From Lysobacteraceae bacterium P (lineage in GTDB: Bacteria; Pseudomonadota; Gammaproteobacteria; Xanthomonadales; Xanthomonadaceae), in assembly GCA_005503055.1 (NCBI GenBank), contig SCOX01000011.1, forward strand, positions 84,207 through 148,206: a DNA stretch of 64,000 nt, given 5' to 3'. The notes beneath the pieces are model-generated. The model had not been told where the DNA came from. It did not search any database and saw only the letters and a list, made by a program, of their open reading frames with translations. The position numbers were made by a program, and so were the translations under genes. Positions 48,159 through 57,385 of the stretch are shown piece by piece (positions within the stretch are counted from its first letter, which is position 1; every line of letters starts with the position of its first letter).

Positions 48159-48584
48159 CTACCTGGTGCGGCGGAACGCCATTGCGAGCGTGACGAATCC
48201 TGCGGCGAACAGCATCACGCCGTAGAAGCGGGCCACCGCCGGCGTCACGTGCTCGATGATCGTCGGGAGATAACGCAGGCGCACGTGTTCGACGGGCATG
48301 TCGGGCGCTGCGACCACGAGGGCGACTCCGCCCATCGCCATCACCCCACCCAGCAGCAGGCCGAGCGGACTTCTCCGCGCGGCCGCGCTTGTATGTGTTC
48401 CCGTGACGGGGTCAACGCGGACATGCGTCTTCGCGGGGGGCGACGGCGCATGTGCACCGTCAGCGACTTCCCGCCCGTCGGCACTGTCGACGCGTCCCAG
48501 ATCGCTGAAATTCTCGACACCGTCGTCGAGCAGGTCATCGGCGGTGGTGTGGCGGCGAAGCCAGCGAAGGTCACGTGAGGTCAT
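48159..48584 (-). CDS. Small predicted membrane protein of unknown family
   Basis: I do not recognise this gene. The 141-residue product has a charged soluble N-terminus (MTSRDLRWLRRHTTADDLLDDGVENF), then two membrane segments (PLGLLLGGVMAMGGVALVVAA and FYGVMLFAAGFVTLAMAF). It is convergent with pilZ across a short gap. The ATG at 48584 was chosen because the upstream open frame is not protein-like. Confidence is moderate because only its frame and two hydrophobic segments support it. Confidence 0.6.
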   Translation of the reverse strand: MTSRDLRWLRRHTTADDLLDDGVENFSDLGRVDSADGREVADGAHAPSPPAKTHVRVDPVTGTHTSAAARRSPLGLLLGGVMAMGGVALVVAAPDMPVEHVRLRYLPTIIEHVTPAVARFYGVMLFAAGFVTLAMAFRRTR

Positions 48585-48639
48585 CGGCTCGGCTCCGATG
48601 CGAATCGGTCGCGCCCGCGTTAGAGCGCGACCGGAGCAC

Positions 48640-50733
48640 TCAGGCGGCCCGCGGAACGGCGGATTCACTCCGAAGTGCCGGCGAATCCCAACCCGGGCGC
48701 GGTTTGAACCGATCGCCGTAGCGCTGCTGGAGCACGGACAAGCGTGCGAGCAGGTTGTCGACGCCGGTTTCGCGAACGTACTGGATGGGGCCGCCACGGA
48801 ACGGCGCGAAGCCGGTGCCGAAGATCACGCCCGCATCGAGCAGTTCGGCGTCGTCCACCACGCCTTCGTGCAGGCATGCCACCGCTTCGTTGATGAGCGG
48901 CATGAGCAGGCGGTCCTCGAGGTCCGAGGGGAACTGGTAATCCTTCGGCAGCGCGGGTTTCACCGGCTTGCCGTTCTCCCATTTGTAGAGGCCCTGGCCG
49001 TCCTTCTTGCCACGCTTTCCGGCTTCCGGCGGCGTGGCCAGCGCGGCGGGGATCGGCAGGCCGAGGAACGGCGCGAGCTCCGCACCGACGCCGGCCGCGA
49101 CATCCAGGCCCACCGTGTCGATCAGTTCGATCGGTCCCATCGGCATGCCGAACTTCACCGCGGCCTTGTCGATCGCCGCGCCGGGAATGCCGTCGGCGTA
49201 TGCGGTCGCCGCTTCCAGCATGTATGGGAACAGCACGCGATTGACCAGGAAGCCCGGGGTACCGGCGACGGGAACGGGAAGCTTGTCGATGGCCTTGCAG
49301 AACGCGGCCAGTCGCTGCTCGGTCTGCGGCGCGACGCGGTCGTGGTGGATGATTTCCACCAGCGGCATCAGCGCGACCGGATTGAAGTAGTGCAGGCCGG
49401 CGAAATGCACGGGGCGCGCGATGTGTTCGCGCAGTTCCGTCAGCGGAATGGAAGACGTGTTGGTGGTCAGCAGCGCGTCGAACTTCATGCGCGGTTCGAG
49501 CAAGTCGTACAGCTCGCGCTTGGCCTGCGCATTTTCGATGATCGCTTCGATGACCAGGTCCGCGTCCGCGACGCCGTCCCCGGCGAGATCGCCTTTCAGG
49601 CGCGCCGCGACGGTGACGCGCTTGGCCTCGTCCTTCACCTTCTTCTCGAACATCGCCTGCGCGCGTGTCATCGCCGCGTCGATGAAACGCTGCTCGCGGT
49701 CCTGCAACGTCACGTTGAACCCCTTGCATGCCGACCATGCGGCGATGTCGCCGCCCATCACGCCGGCGCCGACCACATGCACGTGGCGGATGCCGTGATC
49801 CTTGCCGCCCAGGCCCTTCAGGCGTTCCTGCAGGAAGAACACGCGGATGAGGTTGCGCGCGGTCGGCGTCGAGGCAAGTTTCACCACGGCCTTGCGCTCG
49901 GCCGACAGGCGCTGCTGGATGCCACCGCTGGCGTTGGCCCAACTGTTGATCAACGCGTACGGCGCGGGGTAATGCTCCTTGCGCGCCTTGCGGGCGACCT
50001 GCTTGGTCAGCATCGGCGCGAGCAGCTTGCGTGCGGGCAGGGTATTGGTCGCCCAGGCGAGGAAACGCTGCTTGAACGGACGCTGCGCGCCGCCCTTCAG
50101 CGCGAATGCCGCCGCGACTTCGATCAGGCTGGCCGGATCGGTGACCTTGTCGACCAGTCCGTTGGCGCGTGCGGCCGACGCCGAAAGCGTGCGTCCGGTC
50201 AGCATCATGTCGAACGCCGCCGGCGCACCGATCAGGCGCGGCAGGCGCACGCTGCCGCCCCAGCCGGGGAAGATGCCCAGCTTCACTTCCGGCAGGCCGA
50301 TCCGGGTGGAGGGATCGTTGCTGGCGACGCGATAACGGCAGGCCAGCGAGATCTCGGTGCCGCCGCCCATGCAGAAGCCGTGGATGGCGGCGACGGTCGG
50401 GCAGGGCAGCTCGGCCAGCCGTTGGAAGGTCTGTTGGCCGCGGCGGATGGCGTCGCCGACCGTGCCCTTCTCATCGAAGGTCTGGAATTCCCTGATATCG
50501 GCGCCGGCGATGAACCCCGACGCCTTGGCCGAACGCACCACGACGCCCTTGGGCGGGTCCAGCGCCAGGCGCTCGATCAGGGTGTCCAGCTCGATGAGCA
50601 CGTCCTGCGAGAACGTGTTGACCGGCGTGCCGGCCTTGTCGAAGGACAGCAGCAGCACGCCGTCGGGGCGAAGCTCTGTCTGCCAGTGCTGGAAGCGAAG
50701 ACCGTCGAGGCCAGCGATCATCTGCGGGACCAT
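48640..50733 (-). CDS. FadB-like multifunctional enoyl-CoA hydratase/3-hydroxyacyl-CoA dehydrogenase
   Basis: A fatty-acid beta-oxidation enzyme of about 697 residues. The N-terminal crotonase domain contains GFCMGGGTEISLACRYR and GLPEVKLGIFPGWGG with the two catalytic Glu residues. The NAD-binding domain begins VVGAGVMGGDIAAW near residue 305, and the 3-hydroxyacyl-CoA dehydrogenase active site has HYFNPVALMPLVE. The last about 200 residues are the dehydrogenase C-terminal domains. The ATG at 50733 was chosen; TTG at 50787 and ATG at 50721 are alternatives. No thiolase (fadA) is adjacent, so the partner lies elsewhere. Confidence 0.92.
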   Translation of the reverse strand: MVPQMIAGLDGLRFQHWQTELRPDGVLLLSFDKAGTPVNTFSQDVLIELDTLIERLALDPPKGVVVRSAKASGFIAGADIREFQTFDEKGTVGDAIRRGQQTFQRLAELPCPTVAAIHGFCMGGGTEISLACRYRVASNDPSTRIGLPEVKLGIFPGWGGSVRLPRLIGAPAAFDMMLTGRTLSASAARANGLVDKVTDPASLIEVAAAFALKGGAQRPFKQRFLAWATNTLPARKLLAPMLTKQVARKARKEHYPAPYALINSWANASGGIQQRLSAERKAVVKLASTPTARNLIRVFFLQERLKGLGGKDHGIRHVHVVGAGVMGGDIAAWSACKGFNVTLQDREQRFIDAAMTRAQAMFEKKVKDEAKRVTVAARLKGDLAGDGVADADLVIEAIIENAQAKRELYDLLEPRMKFDALLTTNTSSIPLTELREHIARPVHFAGLHYFNPVALMPLVEIIHHDRVAPQTEQRLAAFCKAIDKLPVPVAGTPGFLVNRVLFPYMLEAATAYADGIPGAAIDKAAVKFGMPMGPIELIDTVGLDVAAGVGAELAPFLGLPIPAALATPPEAGKRGKKDGQGLYKWENGKPVKPALPKDYQFPSDLEDRLLMPLINEAVACLHEGVVDDAELLDAGVIFGTGFAPFRGGPIQYVRETGVDNLLARLSVLQQRYGDRFKPRPGWDSPALRSESAVPRAA

Positions 50734-50888
50734 CCGTTCAGGTATGGAGAGACCGCTATCATCCCGAGGATGTTTCACCTGCGTCAATCGGCAGCGCAGC
50801 CAGACCCGTGACGGGCGGCGCTTGCGGCCCCCGGCCCCGTCCCCATTAATGATCGTGAGTCAACGTTTGCGCGTTGAACGTCACCGTT

Positions 50889-50915
50889 GAACTTTCAGCC
50901 CTAGAGGCTGTCCAT
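50889..50915 (+). promoter_or_regulatory. Candidate sigma-E autoregulated promoter of rpoE
   Basis: GAACTT (50889-50894), a 16-base spacer and TCCAT (50911-50915), about 40 bases before rpoE. The -35 matches the sigma-E consensus GAACTT; the -10 (consensus TCTRA) is only partial. rpoE is often self-activated in related species. Confidence 0.45.
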
Positions 50916-50956
50916 TCGTTCGGCCATGGCCGAGCTGACAGGAGCGCCGGCACGGC

Positions 50957-51577
50957 ATGGCCGATACGACGTTGCAAAAAGACATGGAGTTGGACCAGGA
51001 GCTGGTCGCGCGCGTGCAGCGTGGCGACAGCACGGCGTTCGATGCGTTGGTGCGCAAGTACCAGCATCGGATCACCGCGCTGATCGGCCGCTACATCGCC
51101 GACTGGAGCGAATGCCAGGACGTGGCCCAGGAAACCTTCATCCGCGCCTACCGGGCGCTGCCGAACTTCCGGGGCGATGCGCAGTTCTACACATGGTTGC
51201 ACCGGATCGCCGTGAACACCGCCAAGAACCACCTGGTCGCCCAGAACCGCCGCCCGCCGACGGATGACGTCGATGCCGGCGAGGCGGAGCTGTTCGACAC
51301 CGGCACCCGATTGCGCGACACGGACACACCGGAACATGAACTTTTGAGGCAGGAAATTGAACGCACGGTGATGCGTGTGGTCGAAGGCCTGCCGGAGGAA
51401 TTACGGGCCGCAATCACCCTGCGCGAGGTGGACGGTCTGAGTTATGAGGACATCGCGCAGAAGATGGGGTGCCCCATCGGTACCGTTCGTTCGCGCATCT
51501 TCCGTGCGCGCGAGGCGATCGACGCCGAATTGCGGCCCCTGCTCGACCACGACACTGCGGAAGCTGCCAAGCGATGA
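50957..51577 (+). CDS. rpoE: RNA polymerase sigma-E factor
   Basis: An ECF sigma factor for envelope stress. The product is 206 residues. Region 2 has LVARVQRGDSTAFDALVRKYQ and SECQDVAQETFIRAYRALPNFRGDAQFYTWLHRIAVNTAKN; region 4 has LREVDGLSYEDIAQKMGCPIGTVRSRIFRAREAID. Its N-terminus is slightly longer than in E. coli. It overlaps rseA by 4 bases (ATGA), so sigma and anti-sigma are made together. Confidence 0.96.
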   Translation: MADTTLQKDMELDQELVARVQRGDSTAFDALVRKYQHRITALIGRYIADWSECQDVAQETFIRAYRALPNFRGDAQFYTWLHRIAVNTAKNHLVAQNRRPPTDDVDAGEAELFDTGTRLRDTDTPEHELLRQEIERTVMRVVEGLPEELRAAITLREVDGLSYEDIAQKMGCPIGTVRSRIFRAREAIDAELRPLLDHDTAEAAKR

Positions 51578-52467
51578 CCTCCAATCTCCCATCCATCGAT
51601 GATCGCCAGACCCAGGACCGCGAGACGCTGTGTGCGCTGTTCGACGGACAGCTGCGCGGTGACGAGGCGCGCTTCGCGCTGAAGCGGCTTGGCCATGATG
51701 TGCAGTGGCGCGAAGCCGTAGGCCGCTGGCAGCTGTACGGCGACACGTTGCGCGGACAGGCCAACGGCATCGCCGCGGGCGGTTTCGCCGAGCGCGTGGC
51801 ATTGGCCATCGAGCGCGAATCCATGACGCAGCAGATCGTCGTTCCGCAACGGGCGGCGGGCGGACGACGCGGCTGGATCGGCGGTGCGCTTGCGGCCTCG
51901 GTCGCGGTGGCGGCGCTGTTCGTGACGCGACCGTTCTCCAACGATGCGCCATCCACGTCCGATCCCGCCACGGCGATGCAGATCGCCAGCGCTCCCGCGC
52001 CGGCTGCCGCGGCTGCGGCGAGCAGTCCAGCCCCGGCGCCGATGGCTCCGACATCGCCGGGCCCGGATCGCTCGCTGGGCTTGAGTGCTGCTGCCGTGGC
52101 CGCGGTCGAAGTCCCGCGACGCGCGACGGAGCGCCGTTCCTCGCGCAGCCAGAACCAGCGCGCCGCGTTGCGCGCCAGCCGACAGATCGAAATCCCCGCC
52201 GCCGTAGCGACGGCCGGTGTCGCGCAGACCGCGATCGCCGATGCGGCCGCGCAACCGATCGCGCCCAAACCATTCCAGCCCCAGCATGCGGAACCTGCTT
52301 CGCGCCCTTGGCCGCGCGCGGTGTTGCCGCAGTACTCGGGCAACGGTGCGATGACGGCCAGCTTCGAAACGGGCAATCCGACATCGCCGTCGTTCTATCC
52401 CTTCGAGCCGCAGTCGACGGCGCCGTCCGCCGCCGAGACGCCGCCCGATCGCGAGCCGATGCACTGA
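51574..52467 (+). CDS. rseA: Anti-sigma-E factor RseA
   Basis: An inner-membrane protein of 297 residues that holds RpoE inactive until cleaved by envelope proteases. The N-terminal cytoplasmic domain (QDRETLCALFDGQLRGDEARFALKRL) matches RseA_N. One membrane segment (about residues 104-121, GWIGGALAASVAVAALFV) follows. The periplasmic part is long, Ala/Pro-rich and low in complexity. No rseB gene follows; mucD comes directly, which differs from E. coli. Confidence 0.92.
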   Translation: MTSNLPSIDDRQTQDRETLCALFDGQLRGDEARFALKRLGHDVQWREAVGRWQLYGDTLRGQANGIAAGGFAERVALAIERESMTQQIVVPQRAAGGRRGWIGGALAASVAVAALFVTRPFSNDAPSTSDPATAMQIASAPAPAAAAAASSPAPAPMAPTSPGPDRSLGLSAAAVAAVEVPRRATERRSSRSQNQRAALRASRQIEIPAAVATAGVAQTAIADAAAQPIAPKPFQPQHAEPASRPWPRAVLPQYSGNGAMTASFETGNPTSPSFYPFEPQSTAPSAAETPPDREPMH

Positions 52468-52588
52468 TCGCGCCCGGGTAGAACGGCGCCGCAAGTTGGT
52501 CGCATCGCGCAAGCCATTCCGATTTCGCGCCGCCGCAACGGCGCCCACGTACACACTCACTCCAATCGTTCTTCGAGAACCGACGCTG

Positions 52589-54088
52589 ATGAACCGCACG
52601 CCGAATTCCCCCCTGCGCAGCATGTTCCTGGTGGCCGCGATCGCCGTGGCGCTGCCAGTCGCGTGCACTGCCCAACCCCCGGCCAATCCGATCGCGTCGC
52701 CGCCGGCCGCCACACCGGCACCGCCGCTCGTCGCCGGCCTGCCCGATTTCACCAACCTCGTGCAGCGCGTCGGGCCGGCGGTGGTCAACATCCGCGCCGA
52801 AGCGGCGCCGCGCCGCGCCGCGCGCGGGCAGATGCCGAACGAAGAGCAGATTCCCGAAATCTTCCGGCGTTTCTTCGGCGACGAGATGCCGTTCCCCGGC
52901 GGTCCGGGCGGCCCCGACGGCGGTCCGCGCGGGCCGCGCGGCGGTGGCACGTCGCTGGGCAGTGGGTTCCTGATGTCCGCCGACGGCTACGTCATGACCA
53001 ACCACCACGTGGTCGAAGGCGCCGACACGGTGACCGTGACGCTTTCCGATCGTCGCGAGTTCACGGCGAAGGTCGTCGGCAGCGACGAGCAGTCGGACGT
53101 CGCGCTGCTGAAGATCGATTCCAAGGGGCTGCCGTTCCTGCGCATGGCACCGGCCAATTCCGCCAAGGCCGGGCAGTGGGTGATCGCGATCGGCTCGCCG
53201 TTCGGGCTCGACCATTCGGTCACCGCCGGCATCGTCAGCGCGGTGGGCCGCGCCAACCCGTACGCGAACCAGCGCTACGTGCCCTTCATCCAGACAGACG
53301 TGGCCATCAACCAGGGCAACTCGGGCGGCCCGCTGCTCAACACCAGCGGTGAAGTGGTCGGCATCAACTCGCAGATCTTCAGCAACTCCGGCGGCTACAT
53401 GGGCGTGAGCTTCGCCATTCCCATCGACGTGGCGATGAGCGCGGCCGAACAGCTGCGTTCGACCGGCAAGGTGGTTCGCGGACAGCTAGGGATATTTGTA
53501 CAGGAACTTACCAGCGAACTTGCTGGCGGTGTGGGAGTTTCAGGGCTTGAGGGTGCGTTAATCGCGCGAGTGGTCCCGGGCGGGGCAGCAGATCGCGCAG
53601 GCATCGAAGGGGGCGACGTTGTTCAGAGTATCAATGGCATTCGTATCGCTTCTGCGAGTGACTTGCCGCCTGTCGTGGGAGCCTTGAAGCCCGGCACTAA
53701 AGCGATAATCGGCTTATCGCGGGGAGGAAAAGAGCTTGACGTGACGGCAGTTGTTGAAGAGCTTGGCGTAGAGAACTCTCGGGCCTCGGCGGCAGGCCCT
53801 TGGCAGGAATCACGGGAGTCGGGCTTCGGATTCACGGCGAAGAAGGCTCCGGCTCAAGATCTGTCGCGCGCGGGGGCGCCTAAGGGTGTAGTGGTAACCA
53901 ACTTGAGCGACTCTGCGAGCAATGCGGGTCTCCGAGTGGGTGACGTCATTACTGCGGTCGGCAGAAAGTCAATTGAAAGCGAAGCTGATTTGAATTCTGA
54001 ATTGGCCAAGGTGGCTGACGGCAAACAAGCGGCGCTGTTGATAATGCGAAGTGGTCAGGCCTTGTATTTGGCTGTCCCACGAACATAA
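52589..54088 (+). CDS. mucD: DegP/MucD-type periplasmic serine protease, composition mosaic
   Basis: A periplasmic HtrA-family protease and chaperone of 499 residues that degrades misfolded envelope proteins. A signal peptide (about 1-28) is followed by a Pro/Gly-rich linker, the trypsin-like domain with His140 (TNHHVVEGAD), Asp170 (SDVALLKID) and Ser245 (GNSGGPL), and two PDZ domains. At about base 53490 (residue 300) base composition changes sharply from about 65% GC to about 45-57% GC (hand counts on sample lines), although the frame stays intact. The boundary lies near the junction of the protease and the first PDZ domain. It follows rseA in the sigma-E operon. Confidence 0.95.
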   Translation: MNRTPNSPLRSMFLVAAIAVALPVACTAQPPANPIASPPAATPAPPLVAGLPDFTNLVQRVGPAVVNIRAEAAPRRAARGQMPNEEQIPEIFRRFFGDEMPFPGGPGGPDGGPRGPRGGGTSLGSGFLMSADGYVMTNHHVVEGADTVTVTLSDRREFTAKVVGSDEQSDVALLKIDSKGLPFLRMAPANSAKAGQWVIAIGSPFGLDHSVTAGIVSAVGRANPYANQRYVPFIQTDVAINQGNSGGPLLNTSGEVVGINSQIFSNSGGYMGVSFAIPIDVAMSAAEQLRSTGKVVRGQLGIFVQELTSELAGGVGVSGLEGALIARVVPGGAADRAGIEGGDVVQSINGIRIASASDLPPVVGALKPGTKAIIGLSRGGKELDVTAVVEELGVENSRASAAGPWQESRESGFGFTAKKAPAQDLSRAGAPKGVVVTNLSDSASNAGLRVGDVITAVGRKSIESEADLNSELAKVADGKQAALLIMRSGQALYLAVPRT

Positions 54089-54094
54089 TGCTCG

Positions 54095-54125
54095 AAAAAA
54101 GACAGGGCCGAGAAACTCGGCCCTG
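54095..54125 (-). terminator. Terminator of the cysteine-rich peptide gene
   Basis: A 10-bp stem (54103-54112 with 54116-54125) and, on the minus strand, a run of TCTTTTTT. It lies 13 bases beyond the stop of the minus-strand peptide gene and 15 bases after the mucD stop. Confidence 0.85.
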
Positions 54126-54137
54126 CCGAGATTATTG

Positions 54138-54410
54138 TTATGCGCAGGTGCATCCCACCTTGCAGTATTTCTTGCCTCCTGAAACGAAGCAGCAGGCATC
54201 GCACAGATCTTGCAGCGTTGTGGCCACGCTCCCGTCAATAGCTTTGATATCTACCTTGGATTGCTGCTGGCATTGACTTTTTTCAGCCGCGGCTTGGGTT
54301 TCGTTCTGGGTTGTGCTTTCAACGGTTGGGCTGCCGGCAGTTTGGCCGGCGGAAGCGCTTCCGATAAAGAACGCAGTACACATTGCGATGCCGATCAAGA
54401 GCTTGCGCAT
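54138..54410 (-). CDS. Secreted cysteine-rich peptide of unknown function
   Basis: I do not recognise this gene. The 90-residue product has a clear signal peptide (MRKLLIGIAMCTAFFIGSASA, cleavage after Ala21). A Gln/Thr/Ser-rich region follows, and then a compact C-terminal cysteine domain with Cys47, 70, 73, 74, 83, 87 and 89 (LCDACCFVSGGKKYCKVGCTC). A good ribosome binding site (AAGGATGAG) and a terminator support a real gene. GC content is near 48%, far below its neighbours. It stands antisense between mucD and lepA, which are adjacent in relatives as I recall. Possible roles are a disulfide-stabilised toxin, inhibitor or metal-binding peptide; none is proven. Confidence 0.7.
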   Translation of the reverse strand: MRKLLIGIAMCTAFFIGSASAGQTAGSPTVESTTQNETQAAAEKSQCQQQSKVDIKAIDGSVATTLQDLCDACCFVSGGKKYCKVGCTCA

Positions 54411-54529
54411 ATCTCATCCTTTTGATTTGCGCGCGCTATTGGGCCCGGCTTGATCTTTTCAATGGGGTGCTCTGAGGTCTAGATTAGTTCGTGCGCCAAA
54501 GTCGCTGGCGTTGTGCGAAAATCCCTCGC

Positions 54530-56323
54530 ATGCAGCAGATCAGAAACTTCTCCATCATCGCCCACGTCGACCACGGCAAGTCGACGCTGGCCGACCGCAT
54601 CATCCAGCTCTGTGGTGGCCTCGAGGCCCGCGAGATGGAAGCGCAGGTCCTCGATTCCAATCCGATCGAGCGCGAACGCGGCATCACCATCAAGGCCCAG
54701 TCCGTGTCGCTGCCGTATACGGCGCGCGACGGCAAGACCTATTTCCTCAACTTCATCGACACCCCCGGCCACGTCGACTTCAGCTACGAAGTCAGCCGTT
54801 CGCTGGCCGCGTGCGAGGGCGCGCTGCTGGTGGTCGACGCCGCGCAGGGCGTGGAAGCGCAGTCGGTCGCCAACTGCTACACCGCGGTGGAGCAGGGCCT
54901 GGAAGTGGTGCCGGTGCTCAACAAGATCGACCTGCCAACGGCCGACATCGAGCGCGCCAAGGCCGAGATCGAGGCGGTCATCGGCATCGACGCCGAGGAC
55001 GCCGTGGCGATCAGCGCCAAGACCGGGCTCAACGTCGTCGAAGTGCTGGAAGCGATCGTCCACCGCATCCCCCCGCCGAAGCCGCGCGACACCGACAAGC
55101 TGCAGGCGCTGATCATCGACTCCTGGTTCGACAACTACCTGGGCGTGGTCTCGCTGGTGCGCGTGATGCAGGGCGAGATCAAGCCCGGCGACAAGCTGCT
55201 GGTGATGTCCACCGGACGCACGCACCAGGTCGACAAGGTCGGCGTGTTCACGCCCAAGCGCAAGGACCTGCCCAAGCTCGGTGCCGGCGAAGTGGGCTGG
55301 ATCCACGCCTCGATCAAGGACGTGCACGGCGCGCCGGTCGGCGACACGCTGACCTCGGCGGCCGATCCGGCGGCCAAGCCGCTACCCGGTTTCCAGGAAA
55401 TGCAGCCGCGCGTGTTCGCCGGCCTGTTCCCGGTCGATGCCGAGGACTACCCGGACCTGCGCGAAGCGCTGGACAAGCTGCGCCTCAACGACGCCGCGCT
55501 GCGCTTCGAGCCGGAAAGCTCCGAGGCGATGGGCTTCGGTTTCCGCTGCGGCTTCCTGGGCATGCTGCACATGGAGATCGTGCAGGAGCGCCTGGAGCGG
55601 GAGTACAACCTCAACCTCATCAGCACCGCGCCGACGGTCATTTACGAGGTCCTCAAGACCGACGGCTCGATCGTGCCGATGGACAACCCGGCCAAATTGC
55701 CGCCGGTGAACATGATCGAGGAAGTGCGCGAGCCGATCATCCGCGCCAACATCCTCACGCCGCCCGACTACGTCGGCAACGTCATCACGCTGTGCGAAGA
55801 AAAGCGCGGCGTGCAGATCGGCATCCAGTACATGGGCGGCCAGGTGCAGATCAGCTACGAGCTGCCGATGGCCGAAGTCGTGCTGGACTTCTTCGACAAG
55901 CTCAAATCGGTCAGCCGCGGCTACGCCTCGCTGGACTACCACTTCCTGCGCTTCCAGGCCGGCCCGTTCGTGCGCGTGGACACGCTCATCAACGGCGACA
56001 AGGTCGATGCGCTGTCCATCATCACGCACCGCAGCCACGCCGATCGCCGTGGCCGCGACCTGTGCGAGAAGATGAAGGAACTGATTCCGCGGCAGATGTT
56101 CGACGTCGCAATCCAGGCCGCCGTCGGCTCGCAGATCATCGCCCGCAGCACGGTCAAGGCGATGCGCAAGAACGTGCTGGCCAAGTGTTACGGCGGCGAC
56201 ATCTCCCGCAAGAAGAAGCTCCTCGAGAAGCAGAAAGAGGGCAAGAAGCGGATGAAGCAGGTCGGCCGCGTCGAGATCCCGCAGGAGGCCTTCCTGGCCG
56301 TCCTCCAGGTGGACAGCAAGTAA
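54530..56323 (+). CDS. lepA: Elongation factor 4 (LepA)
   Basis: A translational GTPase that acts on stalled or assembling ribosomes. The product is 597 residues. G1 is [10 protein letters not shown]3 is DTPGHVDF, G4 is NKID, and the LepA-specific C-terminal domain ends with [21 protein letters not shown]. The ATG at 54530 ([16 protein letters not shown]) is preferred over the GTG at 54491. It precedes lepB, as in E. coli. Confidence 0.97.
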   Translation: MQQIRNFSIIAHVDHGKSTLADRIIQLCGGLEAREMEAQVLDSNPIERERGITIKAQSVSLPYTARDGKTYFLNFIDTPGHVDFSYEVSRSLAACEGALLVVDAAQGVEAQSVANCYTAVEQGLEVVPVLNKIDLPTADIERAKAEIEAVIGIDAEDAVAISAKTGLNVVEVLEAIVHRIPPPKPRDTDKLQALIIDSWFDNYLGVVSLVRVMQGEIKPGDKLLVMSTGRTHQVDKVGVFTPKRKDLPKLGAGEVGWIHASIKDVHGAPVGDTLTSAADPAAKPLPGFQEMQPRVFAGLFPVDAEDYPDLREALDKLRLNDAALRFEPESSEAMGFGFRCGFLGMLHMEIVQERLEREYNLNLISTAPTVIYEVLKTDGSIVPMDNPAKLPPVNMIEEVREPIIRANILTPPDYVGNVITLCEEKRGVQIGIQYMGGQVQISYELPMAEVVLDFFDKLKSVSRGYASLDYHFLRFQAGPFVRVDTLINGDKVDALSIITHRSHADRRGRDLCEKMKELIPRQMFDVAIQAAVGSQIIARSTVKAMRKNVLAKCYGGDISRKKKLLEKQKEGKKRMKQVGRVEIPQEAFLAVLQVDSK

Positions 56324-56524
56324 GGCGGATGGGGAGGAGTTCTCCGACAGGGGGAAACGGCTTTCCGGTCGCGAACCGGGGACCTTCGCCCATGACGGAC
56401 GGCACGCCCGCCGCTATCCTCCCGATGGCAGGGTGCCGGGGGGCGTCCTGCACGTTCCGCGGACCTTCGCTGTATCCGGTCCAACCCTTCGTCTCCCCTT
56501 ACTTCGCTCTCCCAAGGAGCATGC

Positions 56525-57310
56525 ATGCGCTGGTTTGAAATCGCCCTGGTCGTCCTGACCCTGTTCACCGGCCTGGTGTGGCTGCTCGACAAACTGGTGC
56601 TCGCAAAGCGTCGCGAAGCGCGACAGGGCCTGCTCGACGACGGCAAGGAGCCGATCGTCGTCGACTACTCCAAGGCATTCTTCCCGGTGCTGGCGGTCGT
56701 GCTGATCCTGCGCAGCTTCGTGGCCGAGCCGTTCCGCATCCCCTCCAACTCGATGATGCCGACGCTGCTGACCGGCGATTTCATCTTGGTCAACAAGTTC
56801 ACCTACGGCTTTCGCCTGCCGATCAACAACCACAAGTTCCTCGCGCTGGGAGAGCCGACCCGCGGCGATGTGGTGGTGTTCCGTCCGCCGCACCACCCGG
56901 ACCAGGACTGGATCAAGCGCGTGGTCGGCCTGCCCGGCGACCGCGTCGGCTACCACGACAACCAGGTCAGCGTGAACGGCAAAGTGCTGTCCTACGCCCC
57001 GGTCGGGGTTTACCAGGGCAAGGGCAATGGCACGGAAATGACCGGTGCCGAGGAGCTGCAGGAAGACCTGCTGGGCCGCCAGCACCGCGTCCTGGAGCGC
57101 ACCAACCTGCCGTTCATCGACCAGGGTGAAGGCGACTGGATCGTCCCGCCGGGTCACTATTTCGTGATGGGCGACAATCGCGACAACAGCGAGGACAGCC
57201 GATACTGGGGCTTCCTGCCGGAGCAGAACCTGCGCGGCAAGGCGTTCCTGATCTGGATGAATTTTGACGGTGGCGTGGATGCCTCGCGCATCGGCAACAG
57301 AATCCAGTGA
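56525..57310 (+). CDS. lepB: Signal peptidase I
   Basis: Cleaves signal peptides at the periplasmic face of the inner membrane. The product is 261 residues. Two N-terminal membrane segments precede box B with catalytic Ser76 (PSNSMMPTL) and box D with Lys134 (WIKRVVGLPGD). MGDNRDNSEDSRYWGFLP is box E. It lies 201 bases after lepA. Confidence 0.96.
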   Translation: MRWFEIALVVLTLFTGLVWLLDKLVLAKRREARQGLLDDGKEPIVVDYSKAFFPVLAVVLILRSFVAEPFRIPSNSMMPTLLTGDFILVNKFTYGFRLPINNHKFLALGEPTRGDVVVFRPPHHPDQDWIKRVVGLPGDRVGYHDNQVSVNGKVLSYAPVGVYQGKGNGTEMTGAEELQEDLLGRQHRVLERTNLPFIDQGEGDWIVPPGHYFVMGDNRDNSEDSRYWGFLPEQNLRGKAFLIWMNFDGGVDASRIGNRIQ

Positions 57311-57385
57311 TACTTTCTGCACGCACCGGCGAGGGGAATGCGCCGGAGCGGCACGGGCAATTTGGAATTCATGGGGGATTGGTCA

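Noticed and set aside
48298..50811. 837-residue plus-strand frame opposite the FadB-like gene
   Set aside because: His/Arg/Gln-rich antisense shadow; the minus-strand frame has all crotonase and dehydrogenase motifs.
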